Origin: CALMFT01 sp964563595
GTDB taxonomy: Bacteria; Patescibacteriota; Gracilibacteria; Absconditabacterales; Absconditicoccaceae
DNA length: 39,118 nt
Direction of reading: 5' to 3'
Assembly: GCA_964563595.1 (NCBI GenBank)
Contig: CAZLWR010000006.1
Location: forward strand, 1 to 39,118
Positions 10,396 to 21,055 of this stretch are shown piece by piece. The position numbers and the translations under genes are program-made. Each line of letters begins with the position of its first letter. Position 1 is the first letter of the stretch. The notes beneath the pieces are model-generated. The model saw only the letters and a program-made list of their open reading frames with translations. It was not told the DNA's origin and made no database searches.

Positions 10396-10875
10396 CTAGA
10401 ACTCTAATGAATTTCTCGTGATACTCAACACTAATTGTACAATAGCCAATGAACTCAAGGCAAGAAATATACCTGCAAGTGCATAGATGACGATGTTTTG
10501 TGCTTTTTTTTGTTTGTTTGGTTCTCAAAAGGCAGTGGCATACATAATGCCGGCCCAGATAATAATAGGGACAGAAATGGCAATGGTTATTCTTAATATG
10601 AGTTTTGTGAATCTAATAAGGTAAGGTTCTTTAAATTCAGTAGTTCCACCAATGTTTACTTCAAGTGTCTTATTGAATACTTGTCATCCTACTGCGTCTT
10701 TATCGTTTCCAGGGTTGATTACGGTATCATATGTCTTTGCTTCGTCAAATGCTTGGTTGAGGAGATCGTTGTTGGCATATAGTGGTGCGATATTGAGGAT
10801 GGCAAAAAAGGATATAATGAAAAAACTTATAAAAAACCTATAGAGTTGAGATCATGCCAAACGCAATTGAGGCAT
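10396..10875 (-). CDS. Exported two-span membrane protein, pilin/VirB2-like layout, 159 aa
   Basis: ATG 10873-10875 to TAG 10396-10398. Signal-like hydrophobic N-terminus at residues ~13-36 (FFISFFIISFFAILNIAPLYA), a ~60-residue outside part, then two membrane spans (about 101-122, and about 131-153) joined by a short basic loop (EPNKQKKAQN). This layout is that of TrbC/VirB2-type pilins and related candidate-phyla proteins, but no signature residue proves it. Three TGA codons give Gly. It is the last protein gene of the ruvX-tilS-nudix operon, 33 nt behind the preceding gene and 6 nt ahead of the CCG tRNA. Confidence 0.65.
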
Positions 10876-10908
10876 TTAGAGGATAAGAGAGAAATAAAGT
10901 GTAAGTGG

Positions 10909-11328
10909 TTAGGTAATCTTGGAAATCAATTCATCGGCCTGAGCCGTATCTTGTTGGGCAGCAGCGGCTTCTTCTTCTTTTGTTTTTTGCACTCATAAAT
11001 TCTGATTCACTTGTTGTCGTTTCATAAGATATTTTTTTTTCACTTCTACGTTGTCTTTATCAAACTTTTGTTGTATCTCTGAAAGTTTTGCTTTCTCTCT
11101 AGTGAGAATATCATTAAGTCTGGCAATTTGCTCATCATTCATAAGAGGTAACAATGCAAACCAAGAAGTTTTTTCTTGTACTGTATCAATGCTTTTGGAA
11201 TTGATGATCAATGCAATAAGATCAGGCATATTCTGTACGAAATTCACTGGAATGTCGTACTTTGAGGCCTCTTCCCACACTTCTTCGGGGAGATACTTCT
11301 TGATATAATCTATAAGCTGAGCATTCAT
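10909..11328 (-). CDS. Unknown helical protein, 139 aa
   Basis: Start chosen at ATG 11326-11328 (MNAQLIDYIKKYLPEEV); a start 27 codons further upstream would overlap the Nudix gene and add an unlikely stretch. Ends at TAA 10909-10911, reading through one TGA. The protein is all helical: an acidic N-terminal part, a middle with NDEQIARLNDIL, a coiled-coil-like stretch (KAKLSEIQQKFDKDNVEVK) and an Ala/Gln/Glu-rich tail. No membrane segment. Family not recognised. It lies 25 nt after the Nudix gene and 33 nt before the membrane protein gene in the same operon. Confidence 0.68.
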
Positions 11329-11353
11329 CTGAGTGATATTGAAGAAGGTAAAA

Positions 11354-11968
11354 TTAAGAATATATAATGTTGGCTTGATTCTCTTTCCAAAACTTTTTTT
11401 GATGTTCACTCCCTATGATATCCAAAATTATTTCTGTGTCAAATTTATCCACCCTTAATAAAGTTTTATCATTCGGATCTGTTGTCAGTATAATTCAGGG
11501 TTTAAGTTGCCTCAGACTATAAAATATATACTTTTTTATACCTTGCATATCTGGCGAAAATGCTAAATACTCTCCGATTTTGATCGGTTTACTGAGTTGA
11601 CTTGCTGCTAAACCTGTTTCTTCTTTGATTTCCCTGAAGAGTGTTTCAAGTTCTGTTTCTCCAGTTTCCATATTTCCTTTGGGGAAGCCTCGTATATGAC
11701 GATTGTTCTCAACTAATATAACTTTATCATCACTATCTATTATAACTCCGCCCACTGTTGTTCATACGACCGTAACTGTTTGAGAAGGAGATAGATCTGT
11801 TAAAAGCGTCTCTGCTTCTATATCGTCTTTGAGTACTTTAGTACTATATTGATTGTCTATTTCTGCAAGTTTTTTCCCGGCCTGGCGAATTGCTTTTTTT
11901 TGTTGACGCAAAACCCGTGCTGGCGTTCCAGAATTGCCTCAACTATATGATCACATACTGTCGCTCAT
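11354..11968 (-). CDS. Nudix hydrolase, 204 aa
   Basis: Hydrolyses a nucleoside diphosphate linked to another group; substrate not predictable. The Nudix box at residues 98-120 is complete: G-x5-E-x7-REIKEETGL. Just before it stands I-(CGA)-GFPKG; in this family the motif is W-G-[FL]-P-K-G, so CGA at 11690-11692 reads as Trp. A 70-residue basic N-terminal extension (QQKKAIRQAGKKLAEID) precedes the domain. Start ATG 11966-11968 lies inside the end of tilS (26-bp overlap), which suggests translational coupling. Stop TAA 11354-11356. TGA codons near the start (MGSYSGG) and at GTTVGG are read as Gly. Confidence 0.88.
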
Positions 11969-13256
11969 TGTTGATATGCTGTATAATCAGATTATCTAAA
12001 TAATGTGTAGATCAATTACTGTTGTTTATGTAAACTGGCACAAGATGCCTTAAGAAGCTAGGTATCTTGTTATTTATCAGACGTTTACTGATAGGTTTGT
12101 TTTTATAGGTATCATGTTTTAGATCAATTAGTCTGTCACACTTATTGTATTGTAATCGGAAGCGTAGAGCTTGTCAAGCATCAAACTTCTTGTTCGGGAG
12201 ATAAAGATAGATTTGTCCATTGTTTATAGAAAGTATCCATTTTCATAGTGTTTTATGTCCTGATTGTTTTGTTGTACTAAATTCACTCAACTCCTTGAGG
12301 TACGAGGCTTTTATGTCAGAATATTCTCCAATGCCTTTGAGAAGATAAATAATGTCCTCAATACTTGGTCTTCACTCTAGTTGATAGAGATAATCCATTC
12401 AAAAGTACTCGGGCATTGAGATTTTTTTTACTTTTGGAGGAACTACAATTTGTTGGTCGAATAACACTGCGTACCAACGTCTTATCCCATCCCAAATATT
12501 GGGCTCCGCTAGATAGTGATTAAAAAGCTCAAACATATCTTGGTATACCATGGCTGAAACAGTGCTTTTTATCTCCATTCGTCGAGATACCAAGGGCACT
12601 ATATTGTTTCTCTCCAGCGATTTTATAATACTTATTCTTATGGCATTTCTTCTGCTCGTACTAGGATCGTTATTACTTGGATCACTAAAGTAATGTAGTG
12701 TGTTTGTTTCACAATATTGCGTAATAACATGTTTTGGTATGTGCAATAGTGGTCTTAAGATCGTGTGAATCATCTTTGTAAGATATTTTTTTTTATCAAT
12801 AGCTTGCATGTTCATGAGTCATGTTGTTCAGCATCCTCTTTCACAGTTCATAATTGTGGTTTCCAATCTGTCACTGAGATTATGTCCAAGAATGAGTGTT
12901 TGAGACTTGCATTGTTCCAGGGTTTGTTGGAAGAAATCATGTCTTGCTTGCCTAAGATGGCTTTCCGTGTGGTTTCTCCCAGTATATGCTCATATAACGA
13001 CATTTTTATAATGAGATTGTATATAATCTGATTCTTGTGCAGATTCTAAGCGTATGCCATGATTGAAATGTGCTAAATATATATTGTTTATGTTTCGTCT
13101 TTTTTCTTCGTAGTATTCTTTGATCACATAGTAGGTCGCGACACTATCGGGTCATCACGAAAATCATAAGACTACTACTTTGTTTTCTAGTCACTCAAGA
13201 TAATTAATAATGTTTTGTGTAAGATGCAGGGACTGAGTTTTTGTGGGATCGGACAT
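11943..13256 (-). CDS. tilS: tRNA(Ile)-lysidine synthase, 437 aa
   Basis: Converts C34 of the CAU-anticodon tRNA-Ile to lysidine with ATP, so that it reads AUA instead of AUG. Seen: PP-loop SGGPDS at residues 33-38, both glycines being consecutive TGA codons; AHFNHGIR, with its Arg as CGC; ESHLRQARHDFF; LGHNLSDRLETTIM; and the LRPLL and DPSNNDPSTSRRNAIR segments. A C-terminal domain of the TilS type ends with ISKRLINNKIPSFLRHLVPVY. ATG 13254-13256 begins 5 nt after the ruvX stop; stop TAG 11943-11945 overlaps the Nudix start. Length is normal for the family. Confidence 0.93.
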
Positions 13257-13261
13257 TGAGA

Positions 13262-13627
13262 CTATTTTTTGAAATACCTATTGATGAGTTCCATTGCAGA
13301 AAGTGTGTCAGTCGCAATGTGTTTGCCTGTAGATCAGGTTATAGCTTGTGCTTGTACAGAAGTATAGTTTTCATCTACTTTGATTATTTCTCATTCAAAC
13401 ATGAGTTGCAATGTTTTAATAAACTGATTGATCTTTTCTTGTATCAATTCATTTTTAGGAAAACCTATAAGGATAGTCTCTATGTTGTGTTGAGCAATGA
13501 TTCCCATCAATTTAAACCGTAAATCTCCATCATTTTCTAAGTTGCCAATAGGCATGGGCACCTTGTTGATCGCACTTGCTAGACCAATAGTTTTGGTTCC
13601 ATAATCAATACTCAGTATTTTTGACAT
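13262..13627 (-). CDS. ruvX: RuvX/YqgF family RNase H-fold nuclease, 121 aa
   Basis: Putative Holliday junction resolvase, in E. coli also needed for maturation of the 16S rRNA 5' end. RNase H fold with three acidic residues: Asp8 in LSIDYGTKTIGLA, Asp85 in the KVDEN strand, and Asp107 in ATDTLSAMEL. ILIGFPKN is the usual VGLP strand. Start ATG 13625-13627, stop TAG 13262-13264, two TGA codons read as Gly. First gene of the operon that runs on to tilS, nudix, two more genes and the CCG tRNA; it diverges from aspS. Confidence 0.88.
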
Positions 13628-13734
13628 ATTTGTACAGCAGTCATTAAAAGTTTACTGAGAAAGTTATTGAATTATGCTTGTAATACAAGCTAACTATATT
13701 ATTTTATAGCTTGATTTATATCGTCAGGACGTTT

Positions 13735-15042
13735 ATGAATAGGACGCTTATTGCAGACCTTGCAAGCCATTTTGGAGAGCAAATAGAATTACAGGGTTTT
13801 TTACATGATTTTAGAAATCTTGGTAAAATTGCTTTTTTGATACTCAGAGATAGAACTGGTTTGTGTCAGATTATTTTAGATAATCCAGATGAAATCGCGA
13901 AGCTTGAAGGATGCTATACCGGTACTATTTTACATGTAACTGGGATCCCTATCAGTGCTCCAAACAATAAGAAGTTTGGTAAGGAACTGCAGTCAGCAAC
14001 CTTACAAGTCATCAATCCAGTTCACCATGTCCATGGTATTGATATCAGTAAAGATGTCCTAGATGTGGAGATGGATACCATGATTGATAACAGAGTGGTA
14101 ACTTTGAGACACCCTAGACAACAAGCAATTTTCAAAACTGCTGCATCGGTGGAAAAACAAATGAGGGCGTTTTTTGATGCAAATGGCTTTACTCAAATCA
14201 ATTCTCCAAAACTTATTGGTTTTCCTACAGAAGGATGAGCTGAAGTGTTTGAATTAGACTATTTTGAGAAAAAGGCATACCTGGCACAAAGCCCACAATT
14301 TTACAAACAAATGATGGTTCCAGTATTTGAAAGAGTATATGAAATTGGTAAAGCATATAGAGCAGAAAAGAGCAACAGTTCGAGGCATGTGACTGAGGTA
14401 TTGATGCTAGATGTGGAGATGTGATTCATAGATTTTGAGTACCTTCTTACGTTTATCAATGGATTTCTAAAGACAATTATTGAAAAAACCTGGGAAGAGG
14501 CTGGTGTCTATTTGGAATTACTTGGTGCAACAAAACCGCTTTTACCAGAAAGGCTTCCTAGGATTACTGTCAAGGAGCTTCATGAACTTATGTTCAAAGA
14601 AACCGGTGAAGATTATAGAAGTGAAGGCGATTTAGTGGCCTCAGAAGAGAAGTTTATATGTGAATATAGTGCAAAAAATCGATGATCTGATGCGGTAATC
14701 GTTACAGATTTCCCGTGGTCTGAGGCAAAGTTTTATCATATACAAAAAGAAGATGATCCAGAAATCGCCTTGAGATCTGATCTTTTGTTCCGTGGGGTAG
14801 AAATAGCAACGGTGCCTATGAGACAAACCAATTATGATAAACTAGTACAGCAAATTGTAGATAGATGATATGATCCTACTAATCCTGGTTTAACAGACTA
14901 TTTGGACGCATTCAAATATGGTATGCCTTCAGAAGGATGATTTGGCTTCGGAATTTCAAGATTAGTACAAAAAATAATCTGATTATCTAATGTCAAAGAA
15001 GCAGATCTCTTTCCAAGAGATAGAAATAGACTGACACCATAA
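13735..15042 (+). CDS. aspS: Aspartyl-tRNA synthetase, archaeal/eukaryal type, 435 aa
   Basis: Charges tRNA-Asp (and perhaps tRNA-Asn, if non-discriminating). The N-terminal OB-fold anticodon domain (ELQGFLHDFRNLGKIAFL, then RDRTGLCQIIL) is followed directly by the class II catalytic core, without the GAD insertion of normal bacterial AspRS, so this is the archaeal-type enzyme. Motif 2: RVYEIGKAYRAEKSNSSRH; motif 3: GGFGFGISRL, ending in LFPRDRNRLTP. LAQSPQFYKQ and LDVEMGF also fit. ATG 13735 is chosen over a TTG at 13711. TGA codons give Gly, e.g. TEGGAEV and EMGF. Stop TAA at 15040, followed by a strong terminator. Confidence 0.92.
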
Positions 15043-15075
15043 TTGATCATGATAATCCTCTATTATATTGTGGAT

Positions 15076-15102
15076 ATCCCAAACTTCCTTTGGGATTTTT
15101 TT
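15076..15102 (+). terminator. Intrinsic terminator after aspS
   Basis: Perfect 8-bp stem ATCCCAAA (15076-15083) / TTTGGGAT (15089-15096) with a 5-nt loop, followed by a T run to 15102. The stretch from there to valS at 15303 holds no gene I can see; TATAAT at 15290-15295 is the likely valS -10 box. Confidence 0.85.
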
Positions 15103-15302
15103 ATGAAACAGATATAGACACATATATCATGGTAAGTGTCAACAAGTAACCATTATAAAAGTAGTATTTGTGTTCTATGCAAGGGGATTGAGGTTTGAAA
15201 GTCATAATAAAATAGGTATATGGTATGTAAATTAGTAAAACTCTGGTTATTTCATTATATGAGTAGCTATGATTGCTTTTAAATTGTTATATAATTTGTG
15301 TT

Positions 15303-18300
15303 ATGACGTTTCCCAAAAGATTTGATTTTTCTAGAGAGCAAGAAATCTACAAAAATAGTGTGAAGAAAGGTTATTTTAAGCCAGAGATAAATGCTCATAA
15401 ATCTTGAGGAGAAACTTTCGTGGTTCCTATCCCTCCACCAAATGTTACTGGTCAGTTGCATATAGGACATGGACTCATGGCAACTATAGAAGATGTAGTT
15501 TGCAGATATCAAAGAATGAAAGGGAAAGAAGTATTATGGATTCCTGGTACTGACCATGCGGGTATATCTACGCAGGTGCAGGTTGAGAAAAAACTTAAAC
15601 AAGAATCTGGTCAAACAAGACATGATTTGGGTAGAGTGCCATTTCTCAATGAAGTTTGGGATTTTGCAAGTCACTATCGTCAGACTATTTTAGACCAATT
15701 TAAATTATTGGGCTGTAGTGTAGATTGGGATAGAGAACAATTCACGCTTTCCGAAAGGCTCAGTAGGGCAGTAAGGAAGTCATTTAAGAATCTTCATAAT
15801 CAGGGTAAGATATATTTGGGTTATCGTATTACTAACTGGTGTAATAGATGCCAGACGGTTTTGAGTGATGCGGAAGTGGAAATGACACCTAGTAAATCAA
15901 ATTTGTATCAGATCAGATATTTTCTTATTGGCGGCAAAAATAACCATTTGGATGTATACACCACGAGACCAGAAACTATTCCTGCTGATGTTGCTCTTGC
16001 GGTTCATCCAGCTGATAAAAGATATAAGGGCATAGTAGGAAAAGAAGTTATGGTTCCTTTTGTGAATCGTAAAATACCTATTATTGCTGATGAGTCTGTA
16101 GATATGGCTTTTGGTTCTGGAGTTTTGAAAATCACACCAACTCATGATCAGACTGATTTTGAGATTGGTAGTAGACATAATTTACCGAACGATATTTTCG
16201 CGATAGATAAGCAAGGAAAGTGGTCGGGTATGGTACCTGAATTTGGTGGCATGGAAGTAGAGAAATTTTTTGATAATTATATTCTGAGACTCCAGGAAAT
16301 TGGTAATTTGATGAGTATACAAGAGCACGAAAATAACACGCCGCATTGTGAAAGATGTGCAACGAGAGTAGAGCCCTTAGCAAGTGAACAGCGGTTTGTG
16401 GACGTAAAAGATTATGCTGAAAGAACTTTGGAAGTTATAGATAATCAGACTATACGTGTTTATCCTGAGAGATTTCAGGTTATGTTTCATAATCGATTGG
16501 ACAATGTGAAACCACGATGTATTAGCAGACAGCTATGGTGGTGACACAGAGTGCCAGTGTGGCAAAATGAACAAGGAGAAGCGGTTTGTATTGATGAAGA
16601 TTATATCATTGAACGTAGTCAGGAACAGAAGCATACTGGTAAAAATATCTTGAGTCTGATTATTTTTAATCTTATTGCCGACAACAGGCTAAACGAGCAA
16701 TTTGAACTGCATGATCTTTTGGAAGCATTGCTCAAACAGTGTTTAGTAAAGCACGATTGATTGACTTACGAATTATATCTTTCCATCTATGAAGTTAAGT
16801 TCGCTGGAAATAGTACTTTTGAGAAGGAGGTTGAAGAATTGAGAAAGTGTATGACTATCCTGAAGGCAAACAATGTAGATGAATATGCTGTAGATGAGTT
16901 ACTTGAGATGTTGAAGTCTTCTTATGGTATCACTACCCAAAAAAACTGTTTCTGTTTCAATCGAGAAGGTGTTACTGGATATGCATCTCTTAAACAAAAC
17001 ACAGATGTATTGGATACACGATTCTCCAGCGGTTTACGACCTTTTAGTACGTTGGGATGGCCAGAGAAAACAACGGATCTTGATAAGTATTTTCCTGCTA
17101 CCTTGCTCAATACCGCTAATGATATCTTATTCCCATGGGTTTGTAGGATGATAATGATGAGTTTTGCGAACCTGGGTGCCATACCTTTTTCGCACGTCTA
17201 TTTCCATGGCCTTATACGCGATGAAAAAGGTGCTAAAATGAGTAAGTCAAAAGGGAATGTTATTGATCCCTTGGATCTCATTAATAAATACGGTACTGAT
17301 GCCCTCAGATTATCTCTTATAGCAAATAATCCCGCAGGCAATGATATGAATTATAGTGAAACCAGAGCTGATTATTATTCTAGATTTGTTACAAAGTTAT
17401 GGAATGCGAGTAGATATGTTTGGATGAATACTATTGGGGAAACGGAGTGAGGAGAACAGCCCGCTCGTCTTGATCTAGAAGTATTGAGGCAATATATAAA
17501 AGATAATCAGGATAAGCTGAATGATTTTGATAGACGAATACTCAATGGAGTAGATGAACTGATTATCAATACGGATAGGCAGTTTGATGCTTATACTTTC
17601 CCACAAAGTGCTGATGAAATTGTGAAATTTATATGGAATAATTTCTGTGATCGATATATAGAAATCGCCAAGATCCAGAAAAATGATTTTACTGATAAGA
17701 TATTGTTGTATGTTATTGGAACTATGCTAAAATTGCTCCATCCTTTTGCTCCTTTTGTAACTGAAGAGTTGCGGTCAGTAATGTGATATGGGGAGGGATT
17801 GTGTATAGCTTCTTTCCCTATGCCAATGGAAGTTGGTACTATGAATACGCAGACTAAGTTGTTTATTGAGCTTATTTCAGAGTTCAGGAACCTCAAACAT
17901 GAATGTGGTATTAAGCCAAATGAGAAAATTACGGCTCTCATCAAAGCTAATACGAATATCGCAAATATGATCAAACAATATGAAGCTATGTTCCGTAAAA
18001 TAGTCATGTGTGAGGAGCTTATTGTGATTCCCGTTACCCATGAATTACCTATGGATTATACAACCAAAATTGTCTTTGATATCACCATCGGTATCAAAAC
18101 TATTCAGGCTATAGATATCAAGGTGCAAGTGGCAAAATTGGAAGAACAGTTTGCTATGGAAAGTAAGTTTGTTGTTGATCTACAGTCATTGCTGGTATCA
18201 GAATGATTTTTGAAGTCCGCACCAGAGCCGGTTAGGCAGGCAAAACAAGATAAACTTGAAGAGGTAAAGGCAAAACTTAAGCAGATAGAGTTAGAATTAC

Positions 18301-18323
18301 AGAGATTGAAATATATGGGATAA
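15303..18323 (+). CDS. valS: Valyl-tRNA synthetase with an extra internal segment, 1006 aa
   Basis: Class I synthetase. HIGH at residues 53-56 (PPPNVTGQLHIGHG), ADVALAVHPAD of the editing domain, SRQLWWGHRVPVW, and KMSKS at 645-649. It is the best witness for the second code change: CGG 16392 in SEQ-W-FV, CGA 16494 in HN-W-LDN, CGA 16515 in KP-W-CISRQ, CGA 17019 and 17037 in DT-W-FSSGL-W-PFSTLGW, CGA 17535 in FDR-W-IL, and CGG 17772 in TEEL-W. Between RVPVW and DVLDT stand ~150 residues where relatives have ~40-50; the extra, mostly helical part covers about residues 447-545. The C-terminal coiled coil (QDKLEEVKAKLKQIELELQ) is present. TATAAT ends 7 nt before the ATG, so the mRNA may be leaderless. 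Confidence 0.95.
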
Positions 18324-18344
18324 TCTGAAAAAAGTATACTTTTG

Positions 18345-18381
18345 GCCCGCTCGACTGTCAACACAGGAGCGGGCTTTGTTT
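18345..18381 (+). terminator. Intrinsic terminator after valS
   Basis: Perfect 8-bp GC-rich stem GCCCGCTC (18345-18352) / GAGCGGGC (18367-18374) followed by TTTGTTT. It also lies at the end of the convergent minus-strand gene (stop at 18380) and may serve both directions; an A-rich stretch precedes it on the other side. Confidence 0.85.
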
Positions 18382-18682
18382 AATGAAAGATTTGCCAATA
18401 GGGTGATGCGTGGAGCCGACTCCACGGGTGATCCTCGTGAAATAGTTTGCCATACAGATATTCGGATATGTAATTCTCTATATAAGAGAACAAACATCCA
18501 TTGAATAACCAGCGACTAAGTACCCATGTCACAAAGGGTAGTACGAATATTAGCAAAGAATAGCTTTTACCACGAACAGTCCGCCATGCATTTATAACCG
18601 TCCCAGTGTTCAAAATTATTATGAACAAGATAAGGTGTACTGTCATGGATACGCTTTTCGCTGTTTCGAAATCCATACTCAT
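18380..18682 (-). CDS. Small membrane protein, 100 aa (second of a tandem pair)
   Basis: ATG 18680-18682 to TAA 18380-18382. Two hydrophobic spans: residues ~13-33 (MTVHLILFIIILNTGTVINA) and ~46-66 (LLIFVLPFVTWVLS). The C-terminal 45 residues (NGCLFSYIENY, then LFHEDHPWS-(CGG)-LHASPYW) match the end of the neighbouring partial gene at 18682-18831. The start codon overlaps the stop of that copy (TAATG), so the two are translationally coupled. The CGG in PWS-x-LH is kept in both copies. Family not recognised. Confidence 0.72.
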   Translation of the reverse strand: MSMDFETAKSVSMTVHLILFIIILNTGTVINAWRTVRGKSYSLLIFVLPFVTWVLSRWLFNGCLFSYIENYISEYLYGKLFHEDHPWSRLHASPYWQIFH

Positions 18683-18831
18683 TAGTTTTTTTGTTCCTGT
18701 CGGAACATTCGCCAATAGGGTGATTTGTGCAGCCGAGACCACGGATAATCTTCGTGGAAGAGCCGTCCCTCTCCAAACTTTTTCTCTGAATAGAAGTTTT
18801 CAAGGTAGCAAAACAAGCAACCATTGAAAAA
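18682..18831 (-). CDS. Partial membrane protein, paralogue of the next gene (5' part lost in the gap)
   Basis: Only the last 49 codons and the TAA (18682-18684) are seen; the rest lies in the N run. The residues NGCLFCYLENFYSE, LFHEDYPWS-(CGG)-LHKSPYW line up with the C-terminal half of the downstream copy, with a slightly longer spacer and a different basic tail (RQEQKN). It is an old tandem duplication rather than an assembly repeat, since the two copies differ at many positions. The frame happens to join that of the upstream gene across the 100 N, but the gap length is arbitrary, so this should not be read as a fusion. Confidence 0.65.
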   Translation of the reverse strand, partial: FFNGCLFCYLENFYSEKKFGEGRLFHEDYPWSRLHKSPYWRMFRQEQKN

Positions 18832-18931
18832 NNNNNNNNNNNNNNNNNNNNNNNNNNNNNNNNNNNNNNNNNNNNNNNNNNNNNNNNNNNNNNNNNNNNN
18901 NNNNNNNNNNNNNNNNNNNNNNNNNNNNNNN
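18832..18931. other. Assembly gap (100 N)
   Basis: Exactly 100 N, the usual placeholder for a scaffold gap of unknown length. It hides the 3' end of the surface protein gene and the 5' end of the first tandem membrane protein gene. The tandem repeat next to it may be why the assembly broke here. Confidence 0.98.
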
Positions 18932-20328
18932 TTTGCTTCCGGGTCTGTTTTGTTGGTGTGTGGATTGCTGCAGTTTGGGGTATTGATGATATTTAAGTTG
19001 GTGAAATACGCACTGATTTTATCGTGTGTGTCGATATCGGTACTTGAAACAGTATAGACTATAGCTTTGCTCATCCAACTTGCTACCTTTGGTGTGACAA
19101 GATATCCTGCACTGCTTCTACCATCAACTGTTTTACTTGGTCATACAACTCTCAACTGCGTTGTATCTAGTCTGTAAGTAGCAAAGATACTATCTGGTAA
19201 TTCGAATGTGAGCTCCGGTCATACATACATTTCTGATTTGATCATAGTTGGCACTGTATTACTAGTAAGTTGTTGTGCTTTGATTAAAGGACTTGTGTTA
19301 TTGGAGATGTTCAATATTGGTCAAATATATCTTACATTACCAAATCTCAATGAACCAGGCAAATTGAGATTAGTTTGATTGTCCGATACGGGATTACCAA
19401 GTTTATCGACAATTGTTTGAGAAAACTTATTGTTTTTTTCGTAATCACATTCCTTTGTTACCTTTTGGTAATTGTCTCCTAGTTTCTTGATCTGTTGTAA
19501 AGATATACCGCCTCATGAGCATCTTTTAGCAATACTAATGTTTACTTCGGGAACCAGTTTAATAAGTATTGCTCCATCGCTAGATTGTTGCAGTATGGTG
19601 CCGTCCGTTTGAATGGTTTTTGGTAAATTTGGATCAGTACAAAGATCAAACAAACATATCTTATCCATATTACTGTAAAACTGTGCTCCCTCAAGGGTTT
19701 TAATATTAATATACTGTAACACGTAGTCATTATTTATTCTACCAAGAATATAGTAGGTATTTAATCATGGTTTTATGGTATTTTTTTTATTATCCAATGC
19801 AAAAGACCATGTTTGACCTGCAATACTTACTGGTTCTACCAAATAAATGCCATCTTTATTGCTTCAGATTATATATACTTTTGAAATATCTGAACTGATG
19901 CTCCCTGAAATAGTCAAAGTAGGTGCCACCGTTCACGCTATAGAGTGCACCTGTATCTTGTCGAAACCAGTCATTACTATATTATCTGTGTCTAGGTAGG
20001 TATTAACGGCGTTACTATCCTTTAATAATGAAAGTGCTTTTTGAAACTGTTCTATGTAGTCACTAGGGTAGCTATCGCCCGTCTGAGTCCCCGTCAGTAA
20101 ACTCCCAGATAGAACATTTCCACTTATTGAACTTCCGCTCTCTCAAAACCAATAATCTCCCACGGTCGGTATATTCCCAGTTCAGGTATCGTCATTGTTG
20201 GAGTTGTTATCAGAACTATAGAAAACAAAATATATTACTAAGGTGACGATAACTCCCAATACGAGTCATACGAACATATAAAGAATTTGATAAGAAAGTT
20301 GTTTCTTGAGTAGGGAACTAGTTTGCAT
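18932..20328 (-). CDS. Membrane-anchored surface protein, 3' end in the gap (at least 465 aa)
   Basis: ATG 20326-20328. A short basic cytoplasmic start (LLKKQLSYQ), one membrane span at residues ~17-41 (YMFVGLVLGVIVTLVIYFVFYS, one Gly by TGA), then a long extracellular part rich in Ser, Thr, Asn and Gly with several TGA glycines. Strands such as APTLTISGSISSDISKVY and TWSFALDNKKNTIKPGLNTY look like an Ig-like or fibronectin-like domain. Later a Cys pair (KICLFDLC) may form a disulfide. No stop is reached before the N run. Family not recognised beyond this layout; probably displayed on the cell surface. Confidence 0.75.
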
Positions 20329-20425
20329 GTCGGAGTATAATAGGGTAAAAATTAGTATAGGATGTGATTGTATTGCACTATAACTAAATTATCTTGGAGA
20401 TAGATTATTCTTTCGTATTTGCAAG

Positions 20426-21034
20426 ATGACTTTTCAATCATTTAAGCCTCAAGATCACTTTTTTAAGAGAGCGAAAGAACAACAATTTGTCGCAAGATCA
20501 ATCTATAAGTTGCAGGAAATTGATCAAAAGTATAGGCTTCTTGATAAGTCAGTGCATAAGGTACTTGATGTTGGTTGTAGCCCCGGAAGTTGGTTGCAGT
20601 ATGTGCATCAGAGAGTGGGTAATAACAAATGATTTCAAGCGATTGGCTTGGATATACAGCAAGTAAAAGTTAATTTACCATGAATTCTTACCTACGTGGT
20701 GGATGCTACCGATCAAACTGCTTGTAGTGCTATTATAAAAGATAATCAGATAGAGCACTTTGATGTTATACTTTCTGATCTAGCACCTAATACAATAGGT
20801 TTTAAGGAAATTGACGCAATGAGATGTATCGGAGTGCTTGAATGAACTTTGCGACTCTATCAAACTTATCTCAAACCCCAGGGCAAGTTTGCTATGAAAA
20901 TATTTATGTGACCTGGTTTTGAGGAATTTGTAGCACAATGTAAAAAGATATGGGGCGCTACCAACATCAAGCTTTTTAAACCAAAAGCCTGTAGAGATAT
21001 CAGTAAGGAAATCTATATAGTGAAGTGGAGATAG
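20426..21034 (+). CDS. rlmE: 23S rRNA 2'-O-ribose methyltransferase, RlmE/FtsJ family, 202 aa
   Basis: SAM-dependent methyltransferase that modifies the 23S rRNA A loop (U2552 in E. coli). Seen: RSIYKLQEIDQKY with the first catalytic Lys, the SAM motif VLDVGCSPGSWLQ, the catalytic Asp in ILSDLAPN, Lys in GKFAMKIFMGPG, and Glu in DISKEIYIVK, giving the full K-D-K-E set. Gly residues at several points, e.g. in FMGPG, are TGA codons. CGA in TL-x-LYQTYLKP lies in a hydrophobic helix. ATG 20426, stop TAG 21032. Length is as usual for the family. Confidence 0.93.
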
Positions 21035-21055
21035 AACTTCATGAAGACGCAAAAG

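Noticed and set aside
11329..11409. Longer start for the 139-aa gene
   Set aside because: It would overlap the end of the Nudix gene and add a stretch without coding character; ATG 11328 fits the 25-nt spacing.
18682..20328. One long fusion of the surface protein and the membrane protein across the N run
   Set aside because: The 100 N are a placeholder of unknown length, so the shared frame is chance.
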